A DNA stretch of 64,000 bases, from contig CM055096.1 in NCBI GenBank assembly GCA_029204225.1, positions 76,762,891 through 76,826,890 of the forward strand. Reading direction: 5' to 3'. Shown here piece after piece: positions 1 through 13,600 of the stretch. How positions within the stretch are numbered: the first letter of the stretch is position 1; each line of letters starts with the position of its first letter. Below the pieces are notes generated by a model, which worked only from the letters and a program-made list of their open reading frames with translations, made no database searches and was not told the origin of the DNA. Source of the stretch: Diphasiastrum complanatum (Eukaryota; Streptophyta; Lycopodiopsida; Lycopodiales; Lycopodiaceae). The translations under genes were made by a program, and so were the position numbers.

Positions 1-838
1 TGATTTCATTTCCAGTTCTTGTCACATCTTTTATTTGACCCATAATGACATGCGCATGTACAAAACCGCGGTTTTGGAATTCATAGCGAGGCATATAATG
101 TTTGACATGGCCTAGAATGGACTTTTTGGAAAGAATGAATGTTTTCATGAACAAGTCTGGTTTCTTAACAAAAAGCATTGAACACTCAATTGGGCAATTT
201 CTCCAATCAAAATTGTTGTTATATTTTCTCACAAGTTCTTCTTTTTTTGCAATTTCTACCTATCGCATCTTAGTAGTTTCATCGCTTGCAATGTTAGAAA
301 GAAATCTGGCAAACCCCAATATGTGACCATTGTTAGTAGGTCTTTGAAATTCCGTCTATGCCATGATGGTATTCCAGGCATCTCACATGGCAAAGTGAAT
401 TTTAAAACATTTTTGAAAATTTGTTCTTCATTTGCATGTGGCTGTTTTGTGAAATCAATTATGTCCTTTTGCAACACAATAGATGGCACTTGTTGTGATC
501 AAAATCAGATGTCTTATTTGATACATGACAAGCAAATATGGTGGGAATAATGTAAATGGTGAGAATAGCATGGCAACTCTCATTTTCATGTAATGTATGC
601 CATCGTAATATCCATGTCCAAATGGAAACAAGAATGAAAAGATTGCACTTTCTAAAGTGATAAACAATTTTTCTTTAGTTATTACTGACAAGCCGAATAT
701 GTTAGTTTTGAATATCGAAGTCCCATTTCTTTCATGCGTTGAATTCCTCAATTGTAAATTTGAATATGTATATATGTCATTTTTTTGAATATCATGTGTT
801 CTGCTACAAGGCGTTATGTCGAATGGATCCATTTGCAT
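1..838 (-). pseudogene. Helitron Rep (HUH endonuclease) remnant, cut by the window edge
   Basis: Helitron Rep/helicase proteins nick and transfer one DNA strand during rolling-circle transposition. Read on the minus strand from 838 to 1, three consecutive blocks resemble the Helitron N-terminal region. Block one (about 838-455) contains LFPFGHGYYD. Block two (489-256) contains the pattern PGIPSWHRRNFKDLL and then GLPDFFLTL. Block three (about 240-1) contains CPIECSMLF and then YEFQNRGFVHAHVIM, in which HAH fits the HUH metal-binding motif. The blocks lie in different frames, with a frameshift near 460-490 and a stop plus frameshift near 256, so the copy is dead. The helicase part would lie left of the window. 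Family assignment is from memory of motif order. Confidence 0.68.
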
Positions 839-1867
839 GTTTCGAAATCTATGCTAGCCTAGTCGTTATAGATTTTCACAAAATCAATGAATTAAGTAGT
901 ATAAAAGGTTTTATCGTTCCCCAAGAGAGAGAAAAATCTCCTCTTTCAGATCGATAAGTATACAAGGGTGATGGATAGATGCTGGATGTAATATTCAAAG
1001 CAGAACACTACAATGACAAATCTGGTTATCCAAAGATATTGAGTACATTGACATCTAGAAACACCAAGGATGAAACGATTTGGTCAAGGTATGAAGGTAT
1101 AGAAGAGTATGTTATCTTCCAGGCTCTTAGGACAACAGTGAACAAATTAATCTGACAGCAACAAGCAAAAAGATCCTTCACAACAAAATCTGTTTGGCTT
1201 TTGATTCCTCTCAACAAGCACAAGGAATTAGTTCTTATCGCAGAAAGCAACAAAGCATAATATCAATTAAGCTCTTTATCTGAACTCATAGCTCATTCAG
1301 AATTAAAAGAGGTTCTTTTTAGAGTTATGCTTTAGGCTTCGGCTAATTCCCTGCACATATTAGTTAGAATTGTCGCTCTTAGATGTCGCCTGTAAATCTA
1401 CATTAGAGAATCCGAAATTCAGTACAAATGAAGAGTGCATGTCGCAAACAAATGTCTATCAAAATCAGTTACTGAATAACTCAAAGTGTGTTTGCTCAAC
1501 TGATAAGAAGTGTAACTGTAACAGATAACAGAGGAAAGGAATGCACAAGCTATAAAAATTGGCTCTCTTCTCTCTATTGATAGCTAAATCTTTGCGTGAG
1601 TACAATGGCTCTGAGTGTCGCCTTTATAGAGACGAATATCGGCCTAATTGTCGATCACCAACCATTAAGGTGCCAGTTGGGATCAAGTAATGTGCTACTC
1701 TAGAACGTCGCCCAAAATGTCGCGAGTTCTTAATTACAATGAATTTACAAGATGCAAATAGGCCTTTACATTGATCTAGGTACTATAGCATATTTCCATT
1801 TACAAAAATTGAAAAATTTATAATACAAAACATTTAATTTGGATAATGTGGAATTATAGGCCTCCAC
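839..1867. other. Intergenic, no gene recognised
   Basis: Only short, unsupported ORFs are present. The stretch from about 1300 to 1860 may be a gypsy LTR or untranslated region on the minus strand, judged only by the purine tract described for 1868-2111. I recognise nothing else. Confidence 0.4.
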
Positions 1868-2111
1868 ATATCCCCTTTCTCAGTTGTGCAGCGGCTCGCA
1901 AACAGTCTGATCAGGTTCTACGTTGTCTTTTTCTAGTGGTTGGCTTTCTGTGGAAGATTGCCTTTGCTTGGGCTTCATTCTCTGCATTGACTTGTTCAAG
2001 TGTTAGCCTTTGGTAGGCAAGAAGTAATTGTTCCTCTGCATATAATCTTCTTGAAATGATAAATTTGGATAACCATTCCTTGATTGCCCAATGGTCCAAG
2101 CGGGTTATCAA
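1868..2111 (-). other. Possible gypsy 3' end: purine tract, LTR start and a 66-codon ORF tail
   Basis: On the minus strand, AGAAAGGGGA (1871-1880) resembles a polypurine tract and is followed closely by TGTGGAGG (1868 leftward), which could be the start of a 3' LTR. Just upstream, 2111-1911 is an open frame of 66 codons rich in K, R, E and Q and ending in RKRQRRT. I do not recognise this protein. It would fit a degraded gypsy element on the minus strand, but no second LTR is visible. Confidence 0.25.
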
Positions 2112-2869
2112 TCAATGTATGGTTCACAAGATGAGCATACCAACTATCCTCAGTCAAGATTTCAGACATGTGAGAAGAAGGAACAGTTAGTTAGGGCTGC
2201 ATATGAATATTTCAGAAAAAAAAAATTTATGTACAATTGCTGGATGGATAAGAGTGCATAGGAAATGAGAGAAGCAATATTTACATGGTTGTATGTATAA
2301 TATGGTTTGGTTATTGAATTAGTAGATCGAAGTAAATTGTTTGCTTTTACTTCTTCCAAGTATTGAGAATAGTTAGTTTTCCAATCTGTGTAGATTGTCC
2401 ACAGATCAGGGAAAAAAAACTTGGCTTGAAATTCTGGGAGAGATGGGTGTAGGATAAAAAATATTTATTGTCTCTAGGTTATGCACATACTCGTCCAGAG
2501 CAGGAAAAATATTATTTTCAAATGCCTTCAGATATTCTAGAATGTATATATACAAACATCCTGTAACTACATGAATGTAATTAGTTTGCACATTGAACTT
2601 ATTCTAAACAATGGCTAAGGCCAAGATACCTTTTGCGTTGTTAGTTTGGCCCAAAAGCTGTTAAGGTTGGCGAAAGTCCAAGGACTTTTCCATTGCTCTT
2701 TGGTGTAACCAAAAAGTTTCGGTAAAAAGAGATAATCCATCCTCCATTGGAGTTATGGACTATATAAAAGAGGTAAAAAACTGGTTAGTTCTTCCTAAAA
2801 TGTCTGAAATTTTGACTTCAGTAGCGAGTAAACTACCTTGTTTTTTCTTTTACCACTGCCAACTAGTTT
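2112..2869. other. Unassigned intergenic sequence
   Basis: AT-rich sequence with only short minus-strand ORFs and no recognised motif. It lies between two minus-strand gypsy-like remnants and may be an internal part of the same decayed element. Confidence 0.3.
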
Positions 2870-3860
2870 CACTTCACTCTGTTGTGACATCAATGCTATT
2901 GGTAATGCTGCAAATGTCTGCTACAACTTCGGTAGTTGGTTTGGGCTTTTTAGCGACATCGATATCAGTCTGCACTGATTGATCTCTCTGCAATTGTCTG
3001 AAAACTGTATCAGTTTGGGTGGCCTTTTCTGATGTATCTGCAACTGGTGTATTCGTTTGCATTGATTGGTCCTAGTGCTGGGCTGGTTCTTCGTCAGAAG
3101 TCTGGATCTGGCTTGAATTATACTTTGCCTCTTCCAACTCATCTTTTTGCTTCTCGTACTCAACCATTTGGGGTTGTAAATACTGTAGTTGAAAGAACTG
3201 AATTATTTTCTCTTGAATATCCTTCCAATCCACTAGATCAATCTTGTATCTCCCATGGAAAACGCAGGCTCCAAGCGTGACTTTGGCACTGATTCACCAC
3301 AAGATGGCTTCTTTGGTCTATTTTTTGTATATCATATTCCCCTGCTTCAGCATCTCTGTGGAACTCTGTAATTGAAAAACACAGTCTTGCAGCTGCTTCT
3401 AACTAGCCTCGGCGCTGTCTTTCTTAGCTACAACGTCCTTCAGCTGATCTTTCAGCTCCTTATTGGTACTTTGGAGGGCCACTCGAGCATGTCTCTCTTC
3501 CTATAATGAAGCTTGCAGGGTCTGGAGTTGTTGCTTAAGCAATGTATTTTCATTTTCGGATTGGTTCTATTGATCTTACATCAGCTCCAGCGCCTCTAGA
3601 GTGGCATCAAATTTGCCTTGGGTTTCCTCTAGGGCTATATCTTTATTCGTCAGTTCGATTTGAACTTCTTCGTGTTCTTTGTTGTTCTGCAACAACTCTA
3701 ACTTGGTTGCTTCCAACTCTTCATCTCTATGAATAAGGTCAGCTCGTATGATGTCGTACTTGCTTCTCAGCTTTCTCAGAACCTTTTTCAGCTTAACAAA
3801 GTGTTGGATAGATGCTTAAGTGTCTAGTAGCAGCCTCCCGAAGGTCTTTAAATACAGTTC
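2870..3860 (-). pseudogene. Decayed coiled-coil protein ORF
   Basis: Read on the minus strand, the stretch is rich in E, K, Q and L with heptad-like spacing (for example NKELKDQLKDV, then QLQDCVFQLQ) and is interrupted by several stops. It ends in a T/Q-rich tail (QTNTPVADTS, KATQTDTVF) that stops near 2874. Such proteins form alpha-helical coiled coils. Two similar-looking remnants lie at 47.1-47.7 and 54.9-55.5 kb, also on the minus strand, so this may be an accessory ORF of a gypsy-type element. That link is inference; I did not establish direct homology. Confidence 0.4.
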
Positions 3861-4097
3861 TTCATCAAGGACAGTTGGTTCGACATCATCATCCTGCTCT
3901 TGCTGGGTGTTACATGGAATGCATTCTATGTGATATCATTCAAAATGAAAGAGGTATTGAATGCTTCAAGATGAGCAACGACAACAGATTATGAACATTC
4001 TACTGCAACACAAATCATTTTGTCATGACTCAATATTTCAAGTTGTATCTGAACAAGCTGACGACAATGTGACATCTTTGGCGAAAGATACCAAGAG

Positions 4098-4744
4098 TGT
4101 GAAAGACTCAACTAGTTTGATCATATCTGTTATATTTCCATATTTGGCATATTGAGGCCAACTTTGTTTTTAGACTTAGAGATTGACTTTTCAAAGTTCA
4201 TTAGTCTAAATGTCATTTGAATAAACACTTTTTGAAAGGGTGGGACAGTTAGAATGCAACTTTGAGTAGATTCAAATTTCAATATTGGGCACTTTGAATC
4301 TAGACCCAAAAATAGTAGGGTTAGCATTTTGGAGGGAAAACCAAGTGGCCAAATAGGTTTTGGACCTATTATAAAAGGATGTAACTCGTGGAGAGACATA
4401 TATTCTCTCTTCTCTATCTCATTTCATGCTTACACATGGTCCTCTTGGGTTCTAATATCCATTGGTGCACTATGCTTGTGATTGCATGCAATTCTATGTG
4501 TAGAATGATCTATAATTGTTATTTTTGGATTCACATGTGTGAAATACAGTAGCTTGCTAGCTTGTATGGACAAAAATAGTACTTTATCATTTCATTCATG
4601 ATTGATCAAGTTCTATTAGTGGTTGCATCTCATTTTGTGTGTAGATGCTGATTTTTCTACATTGGTGAGATTGGTAGGATATCTTCTTTTGTAACCCAAG
4701 ATCTTTTTGTGGATTGGATCATCAATGGTCTGAAATCCTTCACA
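4098..4744 (+). repeat. Copia-0 5' LTR (647 bp)
   Basis: It begins TGTGAAAGACTC and ends in CTTCACA, followed directly by a tRNA primer-binding site. It is clearly related to the LTR at 58650-59303. Shared blocks include CCCAAAAATAGTAGGGTT and the TATAAAAGGATGTAACTC promoter-like region near 4371-4388. The 3' partner LTR is not in the window. Confidence 0.8.
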
Positions 4745-4756
4745 TGGTATCAAAGC
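4745..4756 (+). other. Copia-0 primer-binding site
   Basis: TGGTATCAAAGC matches the copia consensus TGGTATCAGAGC, complementary to the 3' end of initiator tRNA-Met, with one mismatch. It follows the LTR end immediately. Confidence 0.8.
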
Positions 4757-5351
4757 TTGTGTTTCAGGTTATGAGGGAGGAAATCAGATCTATCAATGAT
4801 TTGGTGAAGATATCATGGCTAGAGCATGCTAGAGAGGATTCTACACCAAAATTGAGTTTTTTGCTTTTGTAGATTGGATCTTTTGTAGTTCAACAAACTT
4901 GATCAATTCCGATTTTTGATTTCACATACTGGATTTGGCCAATTTTTGGATCATTAGATCAGCCTTAGTGGTGGCTATTAGATTGCATAATCAAAATTTC
5001 AACATTGCATGTAGATTTGGAATAGTCAATGTTTTGTGATTTTGACAAAATTCTAATTTTTGATTGGATCTCTAGATAGTGAGATTGTTGGATGTCATTT
5101 GAGTGTGTTTCAATCTTAGGAAGTGGAAAAAGTCATTAGATTGTGGATAGATTGTTAGGTTGATCAAGATTCCATAATTCTATGTGTTGATCTGCTTGGT
5201 ATAAGTGCTAGAAGAGAATTTTTGAGATAGTTTCAAATCTTTGTGATTTCTTTTGAAAAGATTTGTTGTTGTTCAGAGGAGTGCTTTGTGCATTGAAACA
5301 GGTTGAAAAAGAAGATCAGGTCATTGCTACCTGGCAACCTAATTTGTTGTC

Positions 5352-5774
5352 ATGTTGGAAGCCAATGATAGGCTTACCTCAAGTAGCTACGCATTGTGGA
5401 AAGCGAGGATGGAATCACATCTTGAGATGAATGATGTTTTGGATATTGTTATAGGTTTGGAGGAGAGACCAACAACACAACAAGATCAATGGAGGTATGA
5501 TAAGAGGGCCAAAAGGGCTCTACACATTATCAAGATGAATGTTACTAATGAGCTTCTCAAGGAAGTTGATAAGTGTGTGGGATTCACTGAAGAAGCTTTA
5601 TGAATCCAAGTCTACTTCTAGAGTGTTGACTCTAAGAAAGTTCACACATGACCTTTCACAAAGAGTATTTCACTTCTTTGTTGGCATATGGAGATGACAA
5701 GAGTGTGATCTACATGGCCAATGATGGTGAGTGTGCATCAAAAGGATTGGCACAATTCCTATTTATCACTCTAC
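5352..5774 (+). pseudogene. Copia-0 gag/protease fusion remnant
   Basis: Codons 5352-5600 encode the N-terminal gag region (NDRLTSSSYALWKARMESHL and onward), closely related to copia-4 gag at 59930-60180. The ATG that starts gag in copia-4 is missing. After a frameshift near 5580-5600 the sequence matches gag to about 5640. It then jumps to protease-region sequence (HKEYFTSLLAYGDD, MANDGECASKGIGTIPIY) that corresponds to about 60845-60950 of copia-4. Roughly 600 bp covering the rest of gag, the zinc knuckle and the DSGAS protease active site are therefore deleted. At 5775 the element is interrupted by CACTA-1. The copy is non-functional. Confidence 0.75.
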
Positions 5775-6275
5775 CACAATAACATATTGCGCAAATTCCG
5801 ACGTCCGCATCCGACATATGCTCAAAAATTTCATAATTCGTTGCAATCCGACACGTCGAGGTCCGACGTCCCAGTAAAAAATCCAAAAATTAGAGTTTGG
5901 TGAACGAAAAATATGGGCAGCAACCAATTTTTCAAAGGCACGTCGGAGTTCGACATGTCGGATTCCGACTTGTAGACGTGGATATGAGTTGTCACAGATT
6001 TTTTAAAAAAAATACGTGTAATCTGATATGGATGTCGGAATCCGACGTGCGTCAGATTCGGATGTCCACGTTGGCAAGCCAAAAAGCCTGTCCACGACAT
6101 CTGGCACATTTGTCTGGGCCTGAATGGGCACAAACGTCGGATTCTGACGTGTTTGATCCGTCAGATTCCGACGTCTGTTTCAATCTTCCAATTCGCGCGA
6201 TCCAGTGACTTCTCTTTCACTTTGTCTTTTGCAGATTTGAGCGTCTTTGGAGCGATTGAGGGCGATCAGTGCTTG
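5775..6275 (+). repeat. CACTA-1 terminal and subterminal repeat region
   Basis: About ten copies of a near-palindromic unit (variants of GTCGGAATCCGACGT and GTCGGATTCCGACAT) occur in both orientations between 5795 and 6175. In En/Spm elements such subterminal repeats bind the element-encoded accessory protein and set transposition competence. The same arrangement recurs, inverted, at 50115-50593. The shared block ends with GAGCGTCTTTGGAGCGATTG near 6240-6262. Confidence 0.8.
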
Positions 6276-6419
6276 AGGGCTTGAAGATCAGTGCTTGAAG
6301 ATCATTGTTTGAGGTTGGTGCTTGATTTTTGTTTGTTTTGCTTTTTGTTTGTTTGTTTCAGGTTGATGTTTGTTTGTTTGTTTTAAGAGGAGATAGAGAG
6401 TGTGAAAGATAAAAAGAGA

Positions 6420-8165
<1,746 letters not shown>

Positions 8166-8787
8166 TGAGATTTATAGTAGTAGATGACTAGATAGTGTTT
8201 GATGGTAATTGTATGTTTGAATTTGCTTATAATAATGGTTCAATTGTGTAATATAGTGTTATTTTTTAACTGCTTGTACATGTGACAAAAATATTCAAAA
8301 AAGAGAGAGCAAGCGTTTAAAGAGCGAGCAATTGCACATTTGCACTTAAGCTTCGAGTGAGGCTTTGAGTGAGTTTACCAGTGAGTTTGTGTTGTTTCAA
8401 TTTGTTTTATTATTAGAATACGTTATCTAACATAGTAAGAAATTAAATGTAATTCATAATTTTCATTTTGTTCATTGACAAAGCAATATCGTATTTTATC
8501 GCATACACTAGCAATTAATTAATATGCAAAGGTGAAATGTAGATAATTAAAATCCCCAATCCTAGGAAGGTGTGTAGCCCTTACTTTTCTCTCCTTAAAG
8601 GCGAGGTTCTAATCTTTCCAACTTGCATGGAAAAACCTACACGCCGCAGGGAGGAAATATGTGGTGACATTCTGAAATAGGACATAAGCGCAAGGTTCGG
8701 GTATTATAATTATCACATTCAACTCTATCTATAAAAAATATACATAAAAAATATTACGATGAATATAAAAAAAAGAATGATAGATAA
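8166..8787. other. CACTA-1 internal non-coding sequence
   Basis: This lies between the microsatellite block and the end of the transposase gene. It is AT-rich with no recognised motif and probably serves as the transposase 3' untranslated region. Confidence 0.4.
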
Positions 8788-11700
8788 TCATAGATCATTC
8801 TCATCATTTACATCATTTTCGTCATCACACAAGTCTTGACACTCATCTGAATCTAGGTCTAGGTATAATCGTAAATTTTCGATCGTGTCTCTTTCATGAT
8901 GTGAGTTACCCTCATATTCAATCTCCTCTTCTTCTAATTCTATCTCATCCAAACGTGGGGGCCTCAAATTACCCCCAATTTGGTCTTGTATGATCGTAGG
9001 AATCTCATCATTTTCATTTGTACCTTCTTCTCCCATCATTTCGAGTTTGGATGAGTGGTTCAGGTTCTTCCAAAACGTCGCCAAAATTGGGTGGTGGTTT
9101 GTCGTGTGTATCCAATTCAACAATATCTTTTCCTTCAAGCACGCGTCATTTTCTTGCATTAAGTTAGATCACATACCACCATCTTGAGTCTATTCGATCT
9201 GGATGGAATATAATCTGCCAAAGAATTAAAAAAAATTAAATTAGTATTATAAGATTGATACATAAATAATTGGATTGCGAATATTAATGACATTGAAATT
9301 TTAGAGTCTCACTTGTTCGCAATGTCGTGGCAATACTAAAGTGTCATGAGAGTCCATCAATATACATTTTGTTGAGTCAAATTGAAAAAACTTTGAGTTA
9401 TCATTTCTAATCGTGGCGTTCCTTCCACGATAGATGACCTTAAACCATTTTACGTCAAAAATAAAGTATTTGTCGTTAGTCTCGTAATCGACTTCATAAA
9501 TATGTTGTAATGTGCCGACATAGTCTAGGTCACCCGAAATGACATTAGGGTCCCTCGCAATAGAACGACTCTCTTGTTGAAAGTTGGCCATTATACCACA
9601 ATCATATGTACGTCGCTTGTTGTCAACTCTCTCAACACAGTAATGGTGTCCATATGCCCACATGGCAGTGTATGATGTATACTAAAACACAAAAAAAAAA
9701 AAACAAATGTGTGTAATTAGAAATACTATTCATATATTGAGTAGTACAAAAACAAAACTTTACATCAACAATATTACACTAACCTTTCATCCACATCCGC
9801 GAACAAATTGCCATTCTAATTCGGTCACTTCTTCTCCGTTGTTGGATGCTTTTAGCATCGTATCAAAAACCCATTAACGAGAGCATTTTGAAGGTAAAGG
9901 CTCCAAAGGTTCGTCGTTCTCCAACGTCCTTCTTCTTCTTCGATTGATATTTCTTCTTCATTTCAATGTTATGTTTCTTTCCTTTTTGACTTCTTCATAC
10001 CTTGAAATCCACTTTTCCATTTGTCCACAATTATATAATATGAATGTGTCAATTTTCTCTTTTAATTGAGGAGAAAGTCTTTTTTGCACACCATTTCCTT
10101 GTGGTACTTCACCCTTAACACGTTCATCTTTTTCTTCACACCACATTTTTGGACTTGCAGGATGCAATTGTGAGATTATTTTGGTGATATAAAACAAAGA
10201 TTCCTGTACAAGCCAACTTTCTGCAATGCTACCTTCTGGCCTTGTCTTTTGTCTCACAAAGCCTTTCAAACCTTTCATAAAGTGCTCAAGGTAGAACATC
10301 CATCTCGTGTGCACAGATCTTGCAATTGATACTTCTTCGACCAAATACACTAGAAGAGGAACTTGTATATCCAAAAAGGAAGTTGGAAAATCTCTTTCCA
10401 ACAAACATACATTCGCTTAAACCGGAGTAGTCATGCATCGTCCACATTAGAATTCCACGAACAACGAAGTTTTGTTGTTGTAAAGGTCTCGAGATGTCGT
10501 AAGCGTGAATACCATTCCAAAGAATGCACAATTCATCGATCAAAGGTGCAAGATACACAGCCATGTTCTTGGCCTTGTACTTTCCTGGAATCAATAAAGC
10601 CAATAACAAGTGTCCCGTTTTAATACTCAACCATGGAGGTATGTTGTAATTAATGAGCACAACTGGCCATGTGGACCAAGTCGACGCTTGAAAGCTAAAA
10701 GGATTTACGCCATCCATAGCAAGGCCAAATCTCAAATTACGAGGTTCGTTTTAAACTCGGGCCATTGGTCTTCAATATGTTTCCATGCAAGTGAATCACT
10801 TGGTACTCGCATCACATCATTCGTAGATCGATTTTTGACATGCCAATCCATTAGTTGTGCCAAAGATTTACATCAAAATAAACGTTGCAATCGTGGGATA
10901 ATTGGAAAATGTCGTAAAACTTTTCATCCCACTTTATCCCCTTGTACGTCATCTCAAAAACGTGAAGCGTTACACACTGGACATTGAAGCTTTTTTGAAT
11001 GCTCACCTCTATATAGAACATGGTCTTCTGGACGTGCATGTATTGTGTCGTAATCCATTCCAAGCATGGTCATCATCTTTCGTGCTTCTTTTCGTGTTTT
11101 AGGTATCACATTGTCTTTTGGAAGTATTCGATGCAACAACCTAAAAAAAGAGCAATGTGAGTTGTTAGAAAAGAAAAAAAATTAACTTAATGTAAATATG
11201 CTTTAAAGTATAATAGTTGTGTTATGCGTTAAGTACCCGAATAAAGATGTCACACTACGATCACTCCATTTGTATGTTGCTTGAAGGTTTAGAATAAGAA
11301 TTGACGTAGCTAGTCTCGAAATGGATGCTCCAAGATATAGAGGAGTGTTTGCCTCCTTGCGCAATAGAATCTCGTCTTCATCCATCTCAAATTGTTCTTG
11401 ATCTCCGTTTTCATTAGAAGATGCATGCATATCATCATTCTCATTTGTTTCAAAGTAAGATTCAAACATGTTGCGCATTGCTTCATCGTGCTGCACCTCA
11501 TCATCATAATCATTAGAATCATGTTGATTATTCTCTTTTCCAATTGTGTTTGCCTCTTCAATTTGTTTCATTCTTTATTTTCTCGTGTCTATCAAAACTT
11601 GACGTTGATTGTAACTAAACACGGATGGATCAACTCCGTGGAATGGCATTCGATGTATTGGCTACACACATGAAACAAATTTCATAAGTGACATGTATAG

Positions 11701-12060
11701 ATTGACGAAGATTATAATAAAAAATAATTATATAAAATTAACAAACCTCAACGTCTTCCAAATTCGATGGTTGACCTTCTTCTTTTTGTCCAAACTTCCA
11801 CAAATGATTTTCAACAATGCGTCTTTCACGCATCTTTTGTCCATCACACTTGAGGCATGTGCACCATATTTTATTTTGAAAATAATTTCTCTACGAGAAA
11901 CAAAAATCAAGTACATGTTACTTTAACACAATATTTTAACTTATAATAACAAAGTTTTTATGAACAAGAACACATGCAAGTTTATTACTTACCCTGTTAA
12001 CTTGAGTACTGTCTTCATCGCTAGACTGATTTGAATGTAATTCATCTCGTTGTGATAAAC
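8788..12060 (-). CDS. CACTA transposase (tnp2 family), multi-exon
   Basis: The transposase cuts and joins element ends. Read on the minus strand, the domains appear in the usual order. First is a transposase-associated cysteine motif (IWCTCLKCDG, then RRIVENHLWKFG; 11900-11780). Next are an acidic region followed by YKWSDRSVTSLFGYL (11571-11203), a tnp2 N-part with DTIHARPEDHVLY and CPVC (11139-10954), and a tnp2 core with MDGVNPF, STWPVVLINYNIPPW and LAPLIDEL (10735-10450). Then come a DUF4218-like part (MLERDFPTSFLDIQVPLLVYL, KGFVRQKTRPEGSIAESWL; 10404-9958), a DUF4216-like part (YEVDYETNDKYFIFDVKWF; 9663-9301) and an acidic C-terminus (9159-8788). Blocks are in different frames, separated by probable introns or frameshifts, so integrity is uncertain. 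The N-terminal start is not fixed. Confidence 0.78.
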
Positions 12061-12368
12061 GACATATATGCACAAGTACAAAACACAAATAACATAGGAT
12101 TATTGTATGATTCTAATGTTTTAATTTTTAGATATACCTATTCTTATACATTGTCGCTTACATGATTCTTATGCCAATCTTGGTGCAGGTTCGAGCTCTA
12201 CACACATATCTCTCTTCTTTTGCTAACACAGGTATGAAAGTCCCAATCCAATATGCTTTAAAGTTCTATAATCGATTATCTTTTCTACTTCATTTGAATA
12301 TATTAGGGTTTATTGTAATATATTGTATGTTTATTGTAATATATTGTATGTTTATGAATGTAGTAATC

Positions 12369-12686
12369 ATGTCGGGGTCAGGCAGTGGTGAAAGCTCGAG
12401 AGACTTTGTAAAAACTTTATATGGGCCGTGGCTCCCGCCCCCACCGAAGAGTCATTCACAAATCCTTATTATGACGTGGATCCTCAAGGCGATATAATTG
12501 CCAATAGAAAAGGGAGGGTGGTTTTGGACCGACTCTATTCTTTATGCCAACGTCATTTTGGCGACAGATTATTTAGTAAATGGTCCAAACAACCTACCAC
12601 CGATAACCGACAGGTTATTGGTATCCTTCGTGACAAATTCCAACAAGAAGAGGAATTTGAGAAGAAGGAAATTCATAATTGCCTTT
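12369..12686 (+). pseudogene. CACTA-1 second ORF (accessory transposase-like), truncated
   Basis: It starts at ATG 12369 (MSGSGSGESSRDFVKTLY). Compared with CACTA-2 (50040-49870) an internal deletion follows, which throws the frame. The correct frame resumes as TEESFTNPYYDVDPQGD (from about 12438) and continues through LDRLYSLCQRHFGDRLFSKW to QQEEEFEKKEIH, where homology to CACTA-2 ends. The general pattern resembles plant En/Spm second-ORF proteins (the Transposase_24 type), which bind subterminal repeats. That label is an inference. It reads opposite to the transposase, away from the left terminus. Confidence 0.6.
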
Positions 12687-12749
12687 ATCTTGCCGAGATG
12701 GTGCTTTTTCGGGGACTGGTGTAGGGCTAGAGGCAATCTCAAGAACTTT

Positions 12750-13600
12750 CCAAAAAATGGTGAGGTCACCCGGCGGTTGAATTTGAAGTGGTTTTTTCAT
12801 TTTCTCTTCCATAGTATGACCACGTGGTTGAGGTTTCGGTGGTGGAGAGACAATTAGTATGTCATGGAGGATCTTGTCAATAATTTATAAGATAGTCTCC
12901 TCCTCACAGAGATCCCATGGATAGTGTGGGCATTTGGGACGGTAGAATTTTGTCTCAGGTTTTTCAATTGCAATCTTGGCAACAGGTTCCACCTTGGAAG
13001 CATGTTGCGGATAGGTCTTCGGAAGAAGTGCTTCCGTATAGTTGAGGATCTGAATATCAGAAATGTCCGTATCTTCTGGGCAATTCTGAATTCATAAGAC
13101 GCTCTCGTCATCAATGAATAAATCATCTGATTCATTAGTAGGTAGCCATGCAACATTTAGCAGCTCATCATGGTGTGGAAGAATATCAATAAAATTGATA
13201 TTGATGATGGGTGTATCCAGATTAGGTAATTGGTCGTGATCGATCGAGTGTGGAGAGGTACAATTATCCTGATGCTGAGCATAGTAATCGGCATTCACAC
13301 AATCAATGGTAACTAGACTTTGGCTCCAGTTTATGATATCAGTAGATTTAACATAATGACCTTTTTTTGTGGCTGGACTGGTATGGCTCAAATACTGAGT
13401 TGGTGGTCGAGGATCCCTCGTCATGGATATGTGCAGGTTTGAGTTTACCCGTTGAGTAAATGGTGATAGAACTGTCACAATTTTCAAAAGTGAGTTAGCC
13501 TTTGCTCCAGTCATGAATGACTCGTGCATTGGTGAGCCACAGACGACCAAGTAGTAATTCATAAGAATAGGCATTATTGGGAATATCAAGTACTACAAGA
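12750..13600 (-). pseudogene. Gypsy-A post-protease linker region
   Basis: Two overlapping minus-strand frames (13589-13092 and 13156-12854) continue leftward from the protease. The first is rich in D, N, H and P and contains DELLNVAWLPTNESDD. It corresponds in position, and weakly in sequence (the NMVELSWLPLEP-like block), to 51342-50923 of gypsy-B. No RT motif was found. I cannot assign a function. Confidence 0.4.

Noticed and set aside
1026-1253. 75-codon minus-strand ORF
   Set aside because: No motif, coding character or context.
4130-4399. 89-codon minus-strand ORF inside the copia-0 LTR
   Set aside because: Lies within the LTR, antisense, with no homologous frame kept in the copia-4 LTR.
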